In this document: piece by piece, positions 1 through 8,593 of the stretch
How the letters are laid out: every line of letters begins with the position of its first letter
Position numbering within the stretch: the stretch's first letter is position 1
Assembly: GCF_001746365.1 (NCBI RefSeq)
Contig: NZ_MJAJ01000012.1
Span: forward strand, 92,375-156,374
Source of the DNA: Streptomyces sp. LUP30
GTDB taxonomy: Bacteria; Actinomycetota; Actinomycetes; Streptomycetales; Streptomycetaceae
Length of the DNA stretch: 64,000 nucleotides
Direction of reading: 5' to 3'
Position numbers and translations under genes: made by a program
The notes under the pieces: generated by a model
Told to the model about the DNA's origin: nothing
Databases searched by the model: none
Seen by the model: the letters and a program-made list of their open reading frames with translations, nothing else

Positions 1-69
1 CGGCGGCCGGGCCGCCCGCCCCGGCGGCGCTCGCTCTGGTGAGCCAGCCCTGACGCGAGCCCCACGACT

Positions 70-89
70 GTCCTGCGCTACCGCAGGAC
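70..89 (-). terminator. Hairpin downstream of the methyltransferase gene
   Basis: An 8-bp perfect stem (GTCCTGCG/CGCAGGAC) closes a CTAC tetraloop 8 bases beyond the methyltransferase stop codon. There is no T-run, which is usual for streptomycete terminators. The role is inferred from shape and position. Confidence 0.5.
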
Positions 90-96
90 GCGACGT

Positions 97-810
97 CTAG
101 GGCGTCGGGGCGAGCGGCCTGCGGGCGATGAGGAAGGCCTGGGGGACCCGCTCGGCGAGGTCGGCGTCCGGCTCGCGCACCGTGCGCGACAGCATCGCGA
201 AACCGGCCCCCGCCAGCAGCTTCTCCATCTGTTCCGGGCGGCGGCGCTCGAAGTCGAGGGTGACCGGGCGGCCCCAGGGGCGGTCGTGGCGGCGGGGCTC
301 GTCGCCCACCTGGAAGGCCAGCAGGAGGTGCCCGCCCGGGGCGAGGACGCGGTGGAGCTCGGTGAAGAGGGCGGGCAGTTCGTCCACAGGGGTGTGGATG
401 GTGGAGTAGAAGGACACGACCCCGGCGAGGGCGCCGTCGGGGAGGTCCAGTTTCAGCATCGACCCCTGCTCGAAGCGGATCCCCGGGTTCTCGCGCCGGG
501 CGATCGCCAGCATCGACTCCGACAGGTCGAGCCCGGACACGTCGAGGCCGAGCGAGGCGAGGCGTCCGGTGGTCCGGCCGGGACCGCACCCCAGGTCGGC
601 CACCCGGCCACCGGTCCCGACGAGTTCCGCGTACACGGCGAGGACGGCCCGCTCCAGCGGCCTGGAGGTGAGCTCGTCGCGGAAGTGGTCGGCGTAGTCC
701 TCGGCGATGGCGTCGTAGAAGGTGCGGGTGGCGGCGACGAAGGCGGGGGTGGAGGCGGGGGCGGGGGCAGGGACGGGCACTCCGGAGGCGGACGCTGTGA
801 TGTCGGTCAT
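97..810 (-). CDS. Class I SAM-dependent methyltransferase
   Basis: A 237-residue protein with a Rossmann-type methyltransferase fold. Motif I (VADLGCGPGRTT, about residues 69-80) binds S-adenosylmethionine, an acidic motif II follows (SGLDLSESML), and the LAPGGHLLLAF segment matches the post-motif strand of the Methyltransf_11/25 families. The first 25 residues are Ala/Pro-rich and probably disordered. It stands alone on the minus strand behind the cold-shock gene, separated from it by a terminator-like hairpin. There is no clear Shine-Dalgarno, but a TAGGCT-like -10 lies just upstream of the ATG, so the message may be nearly leaderless. The substrate cannot be deduced. The family call is firm; the function is open. 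Confidence 0.85.
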   Translation of the reverse strand: MTDITASASGVPVPAPAPASTPAFVAATRTFYDAIAEDYADHFRDELTSRPLERAVLAVYAELVGTGGRVADLGCGPGRTTGRLASLGLDVSGLDLSESMLAIARRENPGIRFEQGSMLKLDLPDGALAGVVSFYSTIHTPVDELPALFTELHRVLAPGGHLLLAFQVGDEPRRHDRPWGRPVTLDFERRRPEQMEKLLAGAGFAMLSRTVREPDADLAERVPQAFLIARRPLAPTP

Positions 811-860
811 GGGCAGGGAGCCTAGGAGCCGGCACTGACAACGGCAGGAGGCGTAAAGGC

Positions 861-892
861 AGGAGCCCCGTGCCGAAAGGCACAGGGCTCCT
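861..892 (-). terminator. Terminator of the cold-shock gene
   Basis: A long hairpin, AGGAGCCC/GGGCTCCT then GTGCC/GGCAC, closed by a GAAA tetraloop and interrupted by one C/A mismatch. It sits about 43 bases downstream of the csp stop codon and upstream of the methyltransferase gene. The stability of the stem makes it a convincing intrinsic terminator for the abundant csp transcript. Confidence 0.75.
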
Positions 893-934
893 TGGGTACT
901 GCTCTCAGAGACTTGCGATCTCAGGGTGTGAAGA

Positions 935-1138
935 TCAGACGGGGGTGACGTTCTCCGCCTGAGGACCCTTCGGGCCCTGCGTCACGTCGAAGGAGACCTG
1001 CTGGTTCTCCTCGAGCGAACGGAAACCCTGCGCGTTGATCGCGGAGTAGTGGACGAAGACGTCGGGGCCGCCGCCTTCCTGGGCGATGAAGCCAAAGCCC
1101 TTTTCGGCGTTGAACCACTTCACGGTTCCGGTAGCCAT
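935..1138 (-). CDS. Cold-shock domain protein (CspA family)
   Basis: A 67-residue single OB-fold protein, the normal length for the family. RNP1 (KGFGFI) and RNP2 (VFVHY) are intact, preceded by the typical start [10 protein letters not shown], so it should bind single-stranded RNA and DNA as a cytoplasmic RNA chaperone. The ATG at 1138 is chosen because the family begins exactly there; a longer in-frame reading upstream would add 62 unrelated residues. The gene is monocistronic, with its own promoter near 1297-1324, a leader of about 150 bases containing a hairpin, and a strong terminator downstream. Which of the several streptomycete Csp paralogues this is cannot be decided from the protein alone. 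Confidence 0.95.
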   Translation of the reverse strand: MATGTVKWFNAEKGFGFIAQEGGGPDVFVHYSAINAQGFRSLEENQQVSFDVTQGPKGPQAENVTPV

Positions 1139-1230
1139 AAGCCCTCCTTGGGCCCAAAGGGTTGCCCTGCTCCAGAACCCTGCAAGCGTGAAAGCAAGTG
1201 CCGCACAACTGCATACGTCTGAAAACGACG

Positions 1231-1261
1231 AGAGCCCGCGGTTACATGCTCCGCAGGCTCT
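1231..1261 (-). promoter_or_regulatory. Hairpin in the csp 5' leader
   Basis: On the transcribed (minus) strand, AGAGCC..GCGG pairs with CCGC..GGCTCT around a 9-base loop. The hairpin is followed by CGTCGTTTTC, a weak T-rich tract, and then a GACG that could pair back to CGTC. It lies about 93 bases before the csp start codon, so it is a plausible attenuator or cold-responsive leader element. Only the structure is seen; the function is inferred. Confidence 0.45.
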
Positions 1262-1296
1262 GTACTGCAAGGGAAACCAAACTGCAACTTGCGGCG

Positions 1297-1324
1297 AGCC
1301 TAGCATGCAGGCACCCGAAAGCAA
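1297..1324 (-). promoter_or_regulatory. Probable vegetative promoter of csp
   Basis: Read on the minus strand, TTGCTT (1319-1324) and TAGGCT (1297-1302) are separated by 16 bp, which fits the streptomycete HrdB consensus (TTGACR and TAGRRT). Transcription would begin near 1290, giving a leader of about 150 nt before the csp ATG. Confidence 0.45.
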
Positions 1325-1417
1325 TAGAGGTCAAGATCACGTCACCCGGACGTTTGAAGATCCCGGAAAGGGGTTGACTCGGGGGGCGAAGTCCCGACAG
1401 TACCCGAAGGGGTCTAG

Positions 1418-2284
<867 letters not shown>

Positions 2285-2379
2285 TCTGCTGCACAGCCCG
2301 CGGGCACCGAATCCGGCCACGGGCCGCGGCCCGCGGTCGACGGGGCCCGCGGGCCCTCACGGGGGAGGGGTGGACGCCC

Positions 2380-4239
2380 ATGCAGCCGCTCGGAGACGAC
2401 GAACCCACGACCGTGGGGCCCTACCGGCTGCTCGGCCGGCTCGGCTCCGGCGGGATGGGCCGCGTCTATCTAGGCCGCAGCGTCGGCGGCCGCACGGTCG
2501 CCGTCAAGATCGTGCACCCGCACCTCGCGCTGGACGAGGAGTTCCGCGCCCGCTTCCGGCGTGAGGTCGAGGCCGCACGACGGGTCGGCGGCGCATGGAC
2601 CGCGCCCGTCCTGGACGCCGACCCGGAGGCCGCGGTGCCCTGGGTCGCCACCGGCTACGTGGCCGGGCCCTCGCTCGCCGCGGCGGTCGCCTCCGGCGGC
2701 GGGCCGCTGCCCGAACACTCCGTGCGCGTGCTGGGCGCCGGCCTGGCGGAGGCGTTGGCGACCGTGCACGCCCTGGGCCTGGTGCACCGGGACGTGAAGC
2801 CGTCCAACGTGCTGCTGACCGTCGACGGCCCGCTGCTCATCGACTTCGGCATCGCCCGTGCGATCGACGGCACGGCCTCGCTCACCTCGACCGGCGTCTC
2901 GGTCGGCTCGCCCGGCTACATGGCCCCCGAGCAGATCCTCGGCCGGGGCGCGTCCGGCGCCGCCGACGTCTTCTCCCTCGGCGCGGTCCTGGCGTTCGCG
3001 GCCACCGGAAAGCCCCCGTTCCCGGGCGACTCCTCGGCCGCCCTCCTCTACCGGGTCGTCCACGAGGCGCCGGAGCTGGGGAGTCCGCAGGACGCTCTGC
3101 GGGGCGAACTGAGGGCCGTGGTCGAGGCATGTCTCGCCAAGGACCCGACCGCTCGGCCGGCGCCTGCCGACATGTCCGCGCGCCTCGCACCCGAGGGCGC
3201 GAGCCGGCTGGTGGCCTCCGGCTGGCTGCCGGGCCCCCTGGTGGCACAGGTGAGCCGCAGCGCCGTCCAGCTCCTCAACCTGGAGGGAACGGGGGCGGGA
3301 GCTGAACCGGGGACCGGCACGGGGCCGGGGGCGGCGACGGGGGCGGCGGCGACGACGGGTTCGGGCCACGGTACGGACGCGGGCCCGGAGGTGAGGGCGG
3401 GCTCCGGGGGGAGCCCGTCGGTGTCCGGCCCGGTGGAGTTCAGCAGTCCGGCGGTGAGGTCGGGCGAACCGTCGGGGGCCGGAGGCGGGTTCGCGGGGTC
3501 CCGGGGCGGGTCCTCGGCGTCCCTGGGGGAGTTCGGGCCGCCGCCGGTGATGGACCGGGCGCCCGCCGCTCCGGCTGACGCTGCGGGTGCCGTGCCCGCG
3601 CCGCGGGACGCCGAGCCGACGGTGGACGGAGCCGGGCGCCCCGGACGGCTGTCCGTCACCGTGGCGGCCACCGCCACGCCGGGCGAGGGCGGCCGCGGAC
3701 GACGCCTGAGCTGCAGTGTCGCGCTCGCGGTCGCGGGAGCGCTGGCGGTGGTGACGGTCGGCTCGGTGTTCCTGTTCGACCTGCTTCCCAGCGACGGGGA
3801 CCACGGCTCCGCCTCCGGCAGCGACGCCCACTCCTCGCCGCCTGCGGCCGCCGAGACCCCGGCCCCCAGCGACGGCGGGACGCCGACCGCGCTCCCGGCC
3901 CGCTATGTCGGCACCTGGGAGGGCCAGGGCACCGGCCTCGGCGGCTCCCTCCCGATGGGCACGTTCCGGGTGACCGTCCAACGGGCCGACGTCGGGCAGA
4001 AGTTGGGAGAGCTGCGGCAGACGGACGTGCTCGGTGGCGTCTGCCTCGACGTGCTGACGCTGAAGCAGGTGACGAAGAAGGACGTCGTCGCCACGTCGGT
4101 CGGCGCGAAGAGCAACCACGGCGGCTGCAACCCCACGGCCCACACGATCCGGCTCACCCCGACCGGCGACGACCTGACCTACGCCTCGGACAGCGCGGCC
4201 GAGGGCAATCCGGTCGCGCGCATGTCCCGGGTCGACTAG
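2380..4239 (+). CDS. Membrane-anchored Hanks-type serine/threonine protein kinase
   Basis: A 619-residue kinase. Residues about 14-275 form a complete catalytic domain: glycine loop LGSGGMGRVY, Lys43 in AVKIV, HRD-Asp138 followed by VKPSN, DFG-Asp155 and the SPGYMAPEQ activation segment. A long Gly/Ala/Pro-rich linker (about 300-440) leads to one transmembrane helix (about 444-468). The extracytoplasmic domain of about 110 residues begins near PARYVGTWEGQ and contains two cysteines; it resembles no sensor I can name. It is neither a PASTA nor a beta-propeller sensor. The ATG at 2380 has a GGGGGAGGGG Shine-Dalgarno 9 bases upstream. The kinase should phosphorylate cytoplasmic targets in response to an envelope signal; the ligand is unknown. 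Confidence 0.92.
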   Translation: MQPLGDDEPTTVGPYRLLGRLGSGGMGRVYLGRSVGGRTVAVKIVHPHLALDEEFRARFRREVEAARRVGGAWTAPVLDADPEAAVPWVATGYVAGPSLAAAVASGGGPLPEHSVRVLGAGLAEALATVHALGLVHRDVKPSNVLLTVDGPLLIDFGIARAIDGTASLTSTGVSVGSPGYMAPEQILGRGASGAADVFSLGAVLAFAATGKPPFPGDSSAALLYRVVHEAPELGSPQDALRGELRAVVEACLAKDPTARPAPADMSARLAPEGASRLVASGWLPGPLVAQVSRSAVQLLNLEGTGAGAEPGTGTGPGAATGAAATTGSGHGTDAGPEVRAGSGGSPSVSGPVEFSSPAVRSGEPSGAGGGFAGSRGGSSASLGEFGPPPVMDRAPAAPADAAGAVPAPRDAEPTVDGAGRPGRLSVTVAATATPGEGGRGRRLSCSVALAVAGALAVVTVGSVFLFDLLPSDGDHGSASGSDAHSSPPAAAETPAPSDGGTPTALPARYVGTWEGQGTGLGGSLPMGTFRVTVQRADVGQKLGELRQTDVLGGVCLDVLTLKQVTKKDVVATSVGAKSNHGGCNPTAHTIRLTPTGDDLTYASDSAAEGNPVARMSRVD

Positions 4240-4334
4240 GAGTCGAGTCGGCGTCGACCTGGGAGTCGAGTCGGCGTCGACCGGGGCAGGCCCCCCGGGC
4301 GACTTCCGGGGCGACTTCCGGGGCGACTTCCGGG
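4239..4334. repeat. Two adjacent arrays of short direct repeats
   Basis: A 21-bp unit (GGAGTCGAGTCGGCGTCGACC) occurs at 4239-4259 and 4262-4282. A separate 12-bp unit (GCGACTTCCGGG) is repeated three times without interruption at 4299-4310, 4311-4322 and 4323-4334. The arrays fill most of the gap between the kinase and the peptidase gene. The first copy starts in the kinase stop codon. Confidence 0.85.
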
Positions 4335-4380
4335 TGGACCCCGTGGCCGTGCCCCCGGCGGATCCCTACGATCGCTGACG

Positions 4381-5295
4381 ATGAGCACACCTCCCGACGA
4401 CCTGACGCTGGCCGCCGTCGCCGCGCTGTGGGGCGCCGTGGCCGGGGCACTGCTGCCTCGGGCGGCCTACCGGTTCTCCACGCCGTGGGAGGAGGCCGAC
4501 GGCGCCTGGCGGACGGACTGCCCGGCCGGCCACCCGATCCGGGGATGGCTCGGACGGGCCCGATGCGCCCGATGCGCCGGACGCGCCGTACGCGACGGTC
4601 CTCCCGGCTCGGCGGGACCGGCCGGTCCTGCCAGTCCTCCCGGCTCGGCGGGACCGGAAGGACTGGCGGGACCGGCCGGAGCGGCCGGAGCGGCCGGAGC
4701 GGCCGGAGCGGCCGGAGCGGCTGGAGCGGATGAGCCGGATCTCGCGGAGGAGTACGCCCCCGGCGGCGTCCTGCTGCCCGTCCTCACCGCCGTCGTCTGC
4801 GCGGCGCTCGCCCTCGCCACCGGCGTCCGGCCCGAACTGGCCGTGTGGCTGGTGCTCGCGCCGGCCGGGGTGCTGCTCGGCGTCGTCGACCTGCGGGTGC
4901 GCCGGCTGCCCGATCCGCTCACCCTCCCGCTCGCGGCCGCCGCCCTGGTCCTGCTGGGTCCCGCCGCGCTGCTGCCCGAGCACGCCGGCGACTGGACGAC
5001 GGCCCTGCTGGGCGCGCTCGCCCTCGGCGCCGGTTACCTCGTCCTGCACCTGATCAACCCCGGAGGCATGGCCTTCGGCGACGTGAAGCTGGCGCTCGGG
5101 GCCGGCGCCGTCCTCGGCTGGTACGGCTGGCCCACGGTCATGCTGGGCACGTTCGCGGCGTTCCTGACGGGGGCGTTGTGCGGGGGCGTGCTGGTCGTCG
5201 TGAGGCGGACGGGACGCAAGACGCTGATCGCGTTCGGACCGTTCCTGCTCGTCGGGACGCTCGTGGGGCTGCTGGTCGGCGCGTACGCGGCCTGA
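4381..5295 (+). CDS. A24-family prepilin peptidase-like protein with a collagen-like insert
   Basis: A 304-residue polytopic membrane protein. The two catalytic aspartates of type IV prepilin peptidases are present: Asp170 in GVVDLRVRRLPDP and Asp234 in the GxGD-like motif MAFGDVKLA. The N-terminal part keeps cysteines (Cys47, Cys62, Cys65) like the zinc-type region of Gram-negative PilD, but I see no N-methyltransferase domain. Residues 73-117 are a Gly-X-Y repeat of about 15 triplets ending in tandem GAA, far longer than a normal loop. The enzyme would process class III signal peptides (Flp/Tad or competence-like pilins) at the membrane; no pilin gene lies in the window. The start is the ATG at 4381, which has little Shine-Dalgarno. 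Confidence 0.82.
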   Translation: MSTPPDDLTLAAVAALWGAVAGALLPRAAYRFSTPWEEADGAWRTDCPAGHPIRGWLGRARCARCAGRAVRDGPPGSAGPAGPASPPGSAGPEGLAGPAGAAGAAGAAGAAGAAGADEPDLAEEYAPGGVLLPVLTAVVCAALALATGVRPELAVWLVLAPAGVLLGVVDLRVRRLPDPLTLPLAAAALVLLGPAALLPEHAGDWTTALLGALALGAGYLVLHLINPGGMAFGDVKLALGAGAVLGWYGWPTVMLGTFAAFLTGALCGGVLVVVRRTGRKTLIAFGPFLLVGTLVGLLVGAYAA

Positions 5296-5369
5296 GGCCC
5301 GGGCGTCGAAACGTCTGGCGTAGGCTGGCTCGGGTCCGTCCACAACCCTTGACGAAAGGGACGCTCCCG

Positions 5370-6569
5370 GTGACCGAGAAGGCCGACCTTCAGTCCGTCC
5401 TCGACCGTGCCGCCGCCGGTGGGCGGATCACTCCGGAGGAGGCGCTCGACCTCTACCGCGACGCGCCCCTGCACGCGCTCGGCGCCGCCGCCGACGCCGT
5501 ACGCCGCCGCCTGTACGCGGGAACCGAGCACATCGCGACGTACATCATCGAGCGGAACATCAACTACACGAACGTGTGCGTCACGGCGTGCAAGTTCTGC
5601 GCCTTCTACGCGGCTCCCAAGGACACCGCCAAGGGCTGGACGCGCGACCTCGACGACATCCTGCGCCGCTGCGCCGAGACCGTCGAGCTCGGCGGCACCC
5701 AGATCATGTTCCAGGGCGGGCACCACCCGGACTACGGCGTCGAGTACTACGAGAAGCACTTCGCGGCCATCAAGGAGGCGTTCCCGCAGCTGGTGATCCA
5801 CTCGCTGGGCGCGTCCGAGGTCGAGCACATGGCGCGGATCTCGGAGGTGACGGTCGAGGAGGCCATCACCCGTATCCACGCCGCCGGCCTGGACTCCTTC
5901 GCCGGCGCCGGCGCCGAGCTGCTCCCCGCACGTCCGCGCAAGGCCATCGCCCCGCTCAAGGAGTCCGGCGAGCGCTGGCTGGAGATCATGGAGATCGCGC
6001 ACGGGCTGGGCGTCGAGTCGACGTCCACGATGCTGATGGGCACCGGCGAGACCAACGCCGAGCGCATCGAGCACCTGCGGATGATCCGTGACGTGCAGGA
6101 CCGCACGGGCGGCTTCCGTGCCTTCATCCCGTACACGTACCAGCCCGAGAACAACCATCTGAAGGGCCGCACCCAGGCGACCCTCTTCGAGTACCTGCGG
6201 ATGATCGCGATCGCTCGGCTGTTCCTCGACAACGTCCGTCACATCCAGGGGTCCTGGCTGACCACGGGCAAGGAGGTCGGCCAGCTCTCCCTGCACTACG
6301 GCGCGGACGACCTCGGCTCGATCATGCTGGAGGAGAACGTCGTCTCGTCGGCCGGCGCCAAGCACCGCTCCAACCGCATGGAGATCATCGACCTGATCCG
6401 CAAGGCGGGCCGCGTGCCGGCGCAGCGCGCGACGACGTACGAGCACCTCGTCGTCCACGACGACCCGGCGAACGACCCGGTCGACGAGCGGGTCATGTCC
6501 CATATCTCGTCGACGGCGATCGCGGGCGGCACGGCGCACCCCGAGCTGAAGCTCCTCACGTCCAACTAG
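5370..6569 (+). CDS. mqnC: Cyclic dehypoxanthinyl futalosine synthase (radical SAM)
   Basis: A 399-residue radical-SAM enzyme that cyclises dehypoxanthine futalosine in the futalosine menaquinone pathway. The [4Fe-4S] ligands are Cys70, Cys74 and Cys77 (CVTACKFC). The preceding ERNINYTNVC and the later FQGGHHPDYG, MLMGTGETNAER and FIPYTYQPENN segments match the MqnC/MqnE/CofG group, and QGSWLTTGKEVGQ points to MqnC. The GTG at 5370 has GAAAGGG about 10 bases upstream, and homologues begin near here (MTEKADLQ). The next gene starts 7 bases after the stop, so the two are probably co-transcribed. A TAGGCT element near 5320 may be the promoter. Confidence is high. Confidence 0.94.
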   Translation: MTEKADLQSVLDRAAAGGRITPEEALDLYRDAPLHALGAAADAVRRRLYAGTEHIATYIIERNINYTNVCVTACKFCAFYAAPKDTAKGWTRDLDDILRRCAETVELGGTQIMFQGGHHPDYGVEYYEKHFAAIKEAFPQLVIHSLGASEVEHMARISEVTVEEAITRIHAAGLDSFAGAGAELLPARPRKAIAPLKESGERWLEIMEIAHGLGVESTSTMLMGTGETNAERIEHLRMIRDVQDRTGGFRAFIPYTYQPENNHLKGRTQATLFEYLRMIAIARLFLDNVRHIQGSWLTTGKEVGQLSLHYGADDLGSIMLEENVVSSAGAKHRSNRMEIIDLIRKAGRVPAQRATTYEHLVVHDDPANDPVDERVMSHISSTAIAGGTAHPELKLLTSN

Positions 6570-6576
6570 GCTTCGC

Positions 6577-7182
6577 ATGCTGACCGTTCACGCCGATTCC
6601 CGGGGCCGGGCGCTCGCCGTCAAGGGCGCCTGGATCGCCGACGCCGGATCGCCGGAGGAACTCCTCGCCGCCCACCCGGGCGCGCGGGTGCGGACGTGGC
6701 CCGGCATCCTGACGCCCGGTCTGATCAACCTGCACGGCAACGAGCTGCTGGAGGAGGCGTACCACCCGGATCCGCGGGAGGCCGACGAACTGGGCGTCGA
6801 GCCGCTGACCGGGGACGCGTTGGCGGCGCTCGCCATGGACGACGCCCGCTGGGGCGCGAGCGCCCGGCGCGGGGTTCAGCGCATGCTGGCGCACGGCACG
6901 GTCCGGGCGGCCTGCGAGGAACTGCGCAACCGTGCCGTGCGGGACGCCGTGCACCGCACCGGCCTGGCGGTCCTGGGCCGGATCGGCCGGCCCGGCGGGT
7001 CGCCCTCGCTCGACCCGTACGCCGCCGGGCTGCCGGTGGAGTTCGCGTCCCCGCGCGAGCGGCACAGCGCGGCCCGGTTCGCCGTGTTCGACGTACGGGA
7101 CGAGGCCGAGCTCGCGGAGCGCGGCGCGGGCACGTGCGTCGCCACGGTGGTGGACGGCCGCCTCGTGTACCGACGCCGGTAA
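6577..7182 (+). CDS. Short, degenerate amidohydrolase/imidazolonepropionase-like protein
   Basis: A 201-residue protein that keeps the ends of an amidohydrolase but not its body. The N-terminal beta-sandwich (AVKGAWIADAG) and the strand GILTPGLINLHGNELLEEAY are recognisable, but the HxH metal motif reads H-G-N, and most of the metal-dependent barrel is missing. The C-terminal VATVVDGRLVYRRR is the usual last strand of the composite domain. It starts 7 bases after mqnC and is surely co-expressed with it. The futalosine pathway can use an amidohydrolase-type deaminase, so a role in menaquinone synthesis is tempting, but the missing ligands argue against deaminase catalysis. It could be a binding or regulatory relic. 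Function unknown. Confidence 0.7.
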   Translation: MLTVHADSRGRALAVKGAWIADAGSPEELLAAHPGARVRTWPGILTPGLINLHGNELLEEAYHPDPREADELGVEPLTGDALAALAMDDARWGASARRGVQRMLAHGTVRAACEELRNRAVRDAVHRTGLAVLGRIGRPGGSPSLDPYAAGLPVEFASPRERHSAARFAVFDVRDEAELAERGAGTCVATVVDGRLVYRRR

Positions 7183-7225
7183 CGCTTTTCCCGAGGCGGG
7201 CCTCCCTCTGCGGCCCACCGGTCGG

Positions 7226-8287
7226 CTACTTCGAGAACGCCTTCGCGAACGCGCCCGAACTCTGCTTCACCCCACTGCAGTTCGTCAGGGCGTCGTCCTT
7301 CGCCGAGTCGGCCGCCGAGCACTGCTGGTCCCGGAACGTCGACCACATGGAGACCCAGGAGATCCCCTTCTCCACGGCGAACGCCCGCACCTGCGCCGCG
7401 TCCGCGAGGGAGAACGTCTCGCCGTCGACGTCGTTGGTCCCGATCATCGACGTGAGCGCCATGCCCTTCCACGCCTCGGCGTCCGTCGTGCCGAAGACCT
7501 TCCTCAACTGCGCCTGGGCCGCCGTCGCCGAGGTGATCGCGTATCCGCCCATGTCACCGGCGTACGACTCGCCGTAGTTCATCGTCATGAGGTTGACGGT
7601 GGAGACCTGGACGTCGTACTTGTTCGCGGACGCCAGCAGCGCCAGTCCGTCGGAGTCCAGCCCGGAGGGCATCACCGGAAGAGTGAAGGAGACCTCCAGG
7701 CCGGGGCGTTCCTTCTGCAGCGCGGCGATCGCCCGGGAGCGCAGGGCCACCGAGCCGGAGTCGGTCAGCTCGTCGCCCTCGACGTCGAAGTCGGCCTGGC
7801 TGGAGCCGGCCGCGTCGAGCGCCTCGCCGTACGCCTGTGTCAGTTCGGAGACGCTGTCGCACGAGGCCGCGAGCTCCGTGCCGGAGGATCCGCCGAAGGA
7901 GACGCGCGCCGTCGCGCCGGACTTGGTCAGCGCGGAGACGCGGGACTTCACGGCCGGGTCGCCGATGACGTTCGTGCCGTTCCACGTCGGTGTGCAGGCG
8001 CTGCCGCCCGTGATGACGAAGGCCAGGTTGTACGCCGTGGGCGAGCCGGCCGAGTCGTTGTCCGAGGCTTCCACCGCGCTCACGTACGGCGCGTAGGAGG
8101 GGCCGGAGGCGTCGGCGTCCGACGGCGCGGCGCCGTCCCGTGGAGAGGTACTGCCGGCACTGCCGCCGGTCCGTCCGGTGGCCGGGGGCGCAGCGTCCGA
8201 TGCGCTGCCGGATTCCGTGGAGCATCCCGTGACGGCCAAGGCGAACAGGCAGGTCACCCCGGCCGTCGGCATCAGGAAACCCCTCAT
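7226..8287 (-). CDS. Secreted GH18 (chitinase-like) lipoprotein
   Basis: About 353 residues. The N-terminus is a lipoprotein signal ending at ALAVTGC, followed by a Ser/Asp/Gly-rich linker of about 50 residues and a chitinase-like barrel: SFGGSSG (second GH18 motif), DFDVEG (the DxDxE catalytic motif with acid Glu), VNLMTMNYGESY, and a late SMWS strand with Trp. It should hydrolyse a beta-1,4 GlcNAc polymer or a related glycan outside the cell. The ATG at 8287 is used because it supplies an Arg in the n-region. An ATG at 8272 has a better Shine-Dalgarno (AGGGG) and cannot be excluded. It runs convergent to the mqnC-linked gene and divergent from the exopolysaccharide operon. Confidence 0.82.
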   Translation of the reverse strand: MRGFLMPTAGVTCLFALAVTGCSTESGSASDAAPPATGRTGGSAGSTSPRDGAAPSDADASGPSYAPYVSAVEASDNDSAGSPTAYNLAFVITGGSACTPTWNGTNVIGDPAVKSRVSALTKSGATARVSFGGSSGTELAASCDSVSELTQAYGEALDAAGSSQADFDVEGDELTDSGSVALRSRAIAALQKERPGLEVSFTLPVMPSGLDSDGLALLASANKYDVQVSTVNLMTMNYGESYAGDMGGYAITSATAAQAQLRKVFGTTDAEAWKGMALTSMIGTNDVDGETFSLADAAQVRAFAVEKGISWVSMWSTFRDQQCSAADSAKDDALTNCSGVKQSSGAFAKAFSK

Positions 8288-8593
8288 TGCGTATGCACCC
8301 GCTCTCGTGACTTCTGTTCCAGGCCGGAAACAATGCGTGCTTCCGAAAAGGGAATGTCTCACATGGGGGCGGATCGCGCGGTAACAGTGGGCACACAGTC
8401 GGTTCATGGACGCAAGCGTGCAAAAGGTGATATCCACCTGCCCAAAAGGGACGATCAAGCGTCCCGTGGCGGGCGGGGTCGCGCAGGATTTCCATGAATC
8501 TCTCAGGCAAAGGACAGGTTCACGCGTTTCTCATCGGCCTCTCACAAGCAGTGCAGAGTTTGCGCCACATAAAGGCTCCCTAATATCCGGGGA
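8288..8593. other. Divergent intergenic region with a potentially structured leader
   Basis: This 306-bp gap separates two divergent genes. On the plus strand it has three small hairpins in a row: ACGC/GCGT at 8410-8419, AGGTG/CACCT at 8425-8439, and GGGACG/CGTCCC at 8448-8465. The string AATCTCTCAGGCAAAGGACA follows at 8497-8516 and resembles the 3' conserved half of glycine riboswitches. No matching 5' half is visible. Both promoters must lie here, but I cannot place them with confidence. Confidence 0.4.

Noticed and set aside
3..53. Possible C-terminal tail of a gene entering from the left on the plus strand
   Set aside because: The 16-codon frame ending in TGA at 51-53 is Ala/Pro-rich and plausible, but far too short to support a gene without the preceding sequence.
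8497..8516. Complete glycine riboswitch
   Set aside because: Only the 3' conserved block is seen. The 5' core (GCCGAAGG-type) and the pairing strand are missing, and the downstream genes have no link to glycine. It is kept only as a finding about a possible structured leader.
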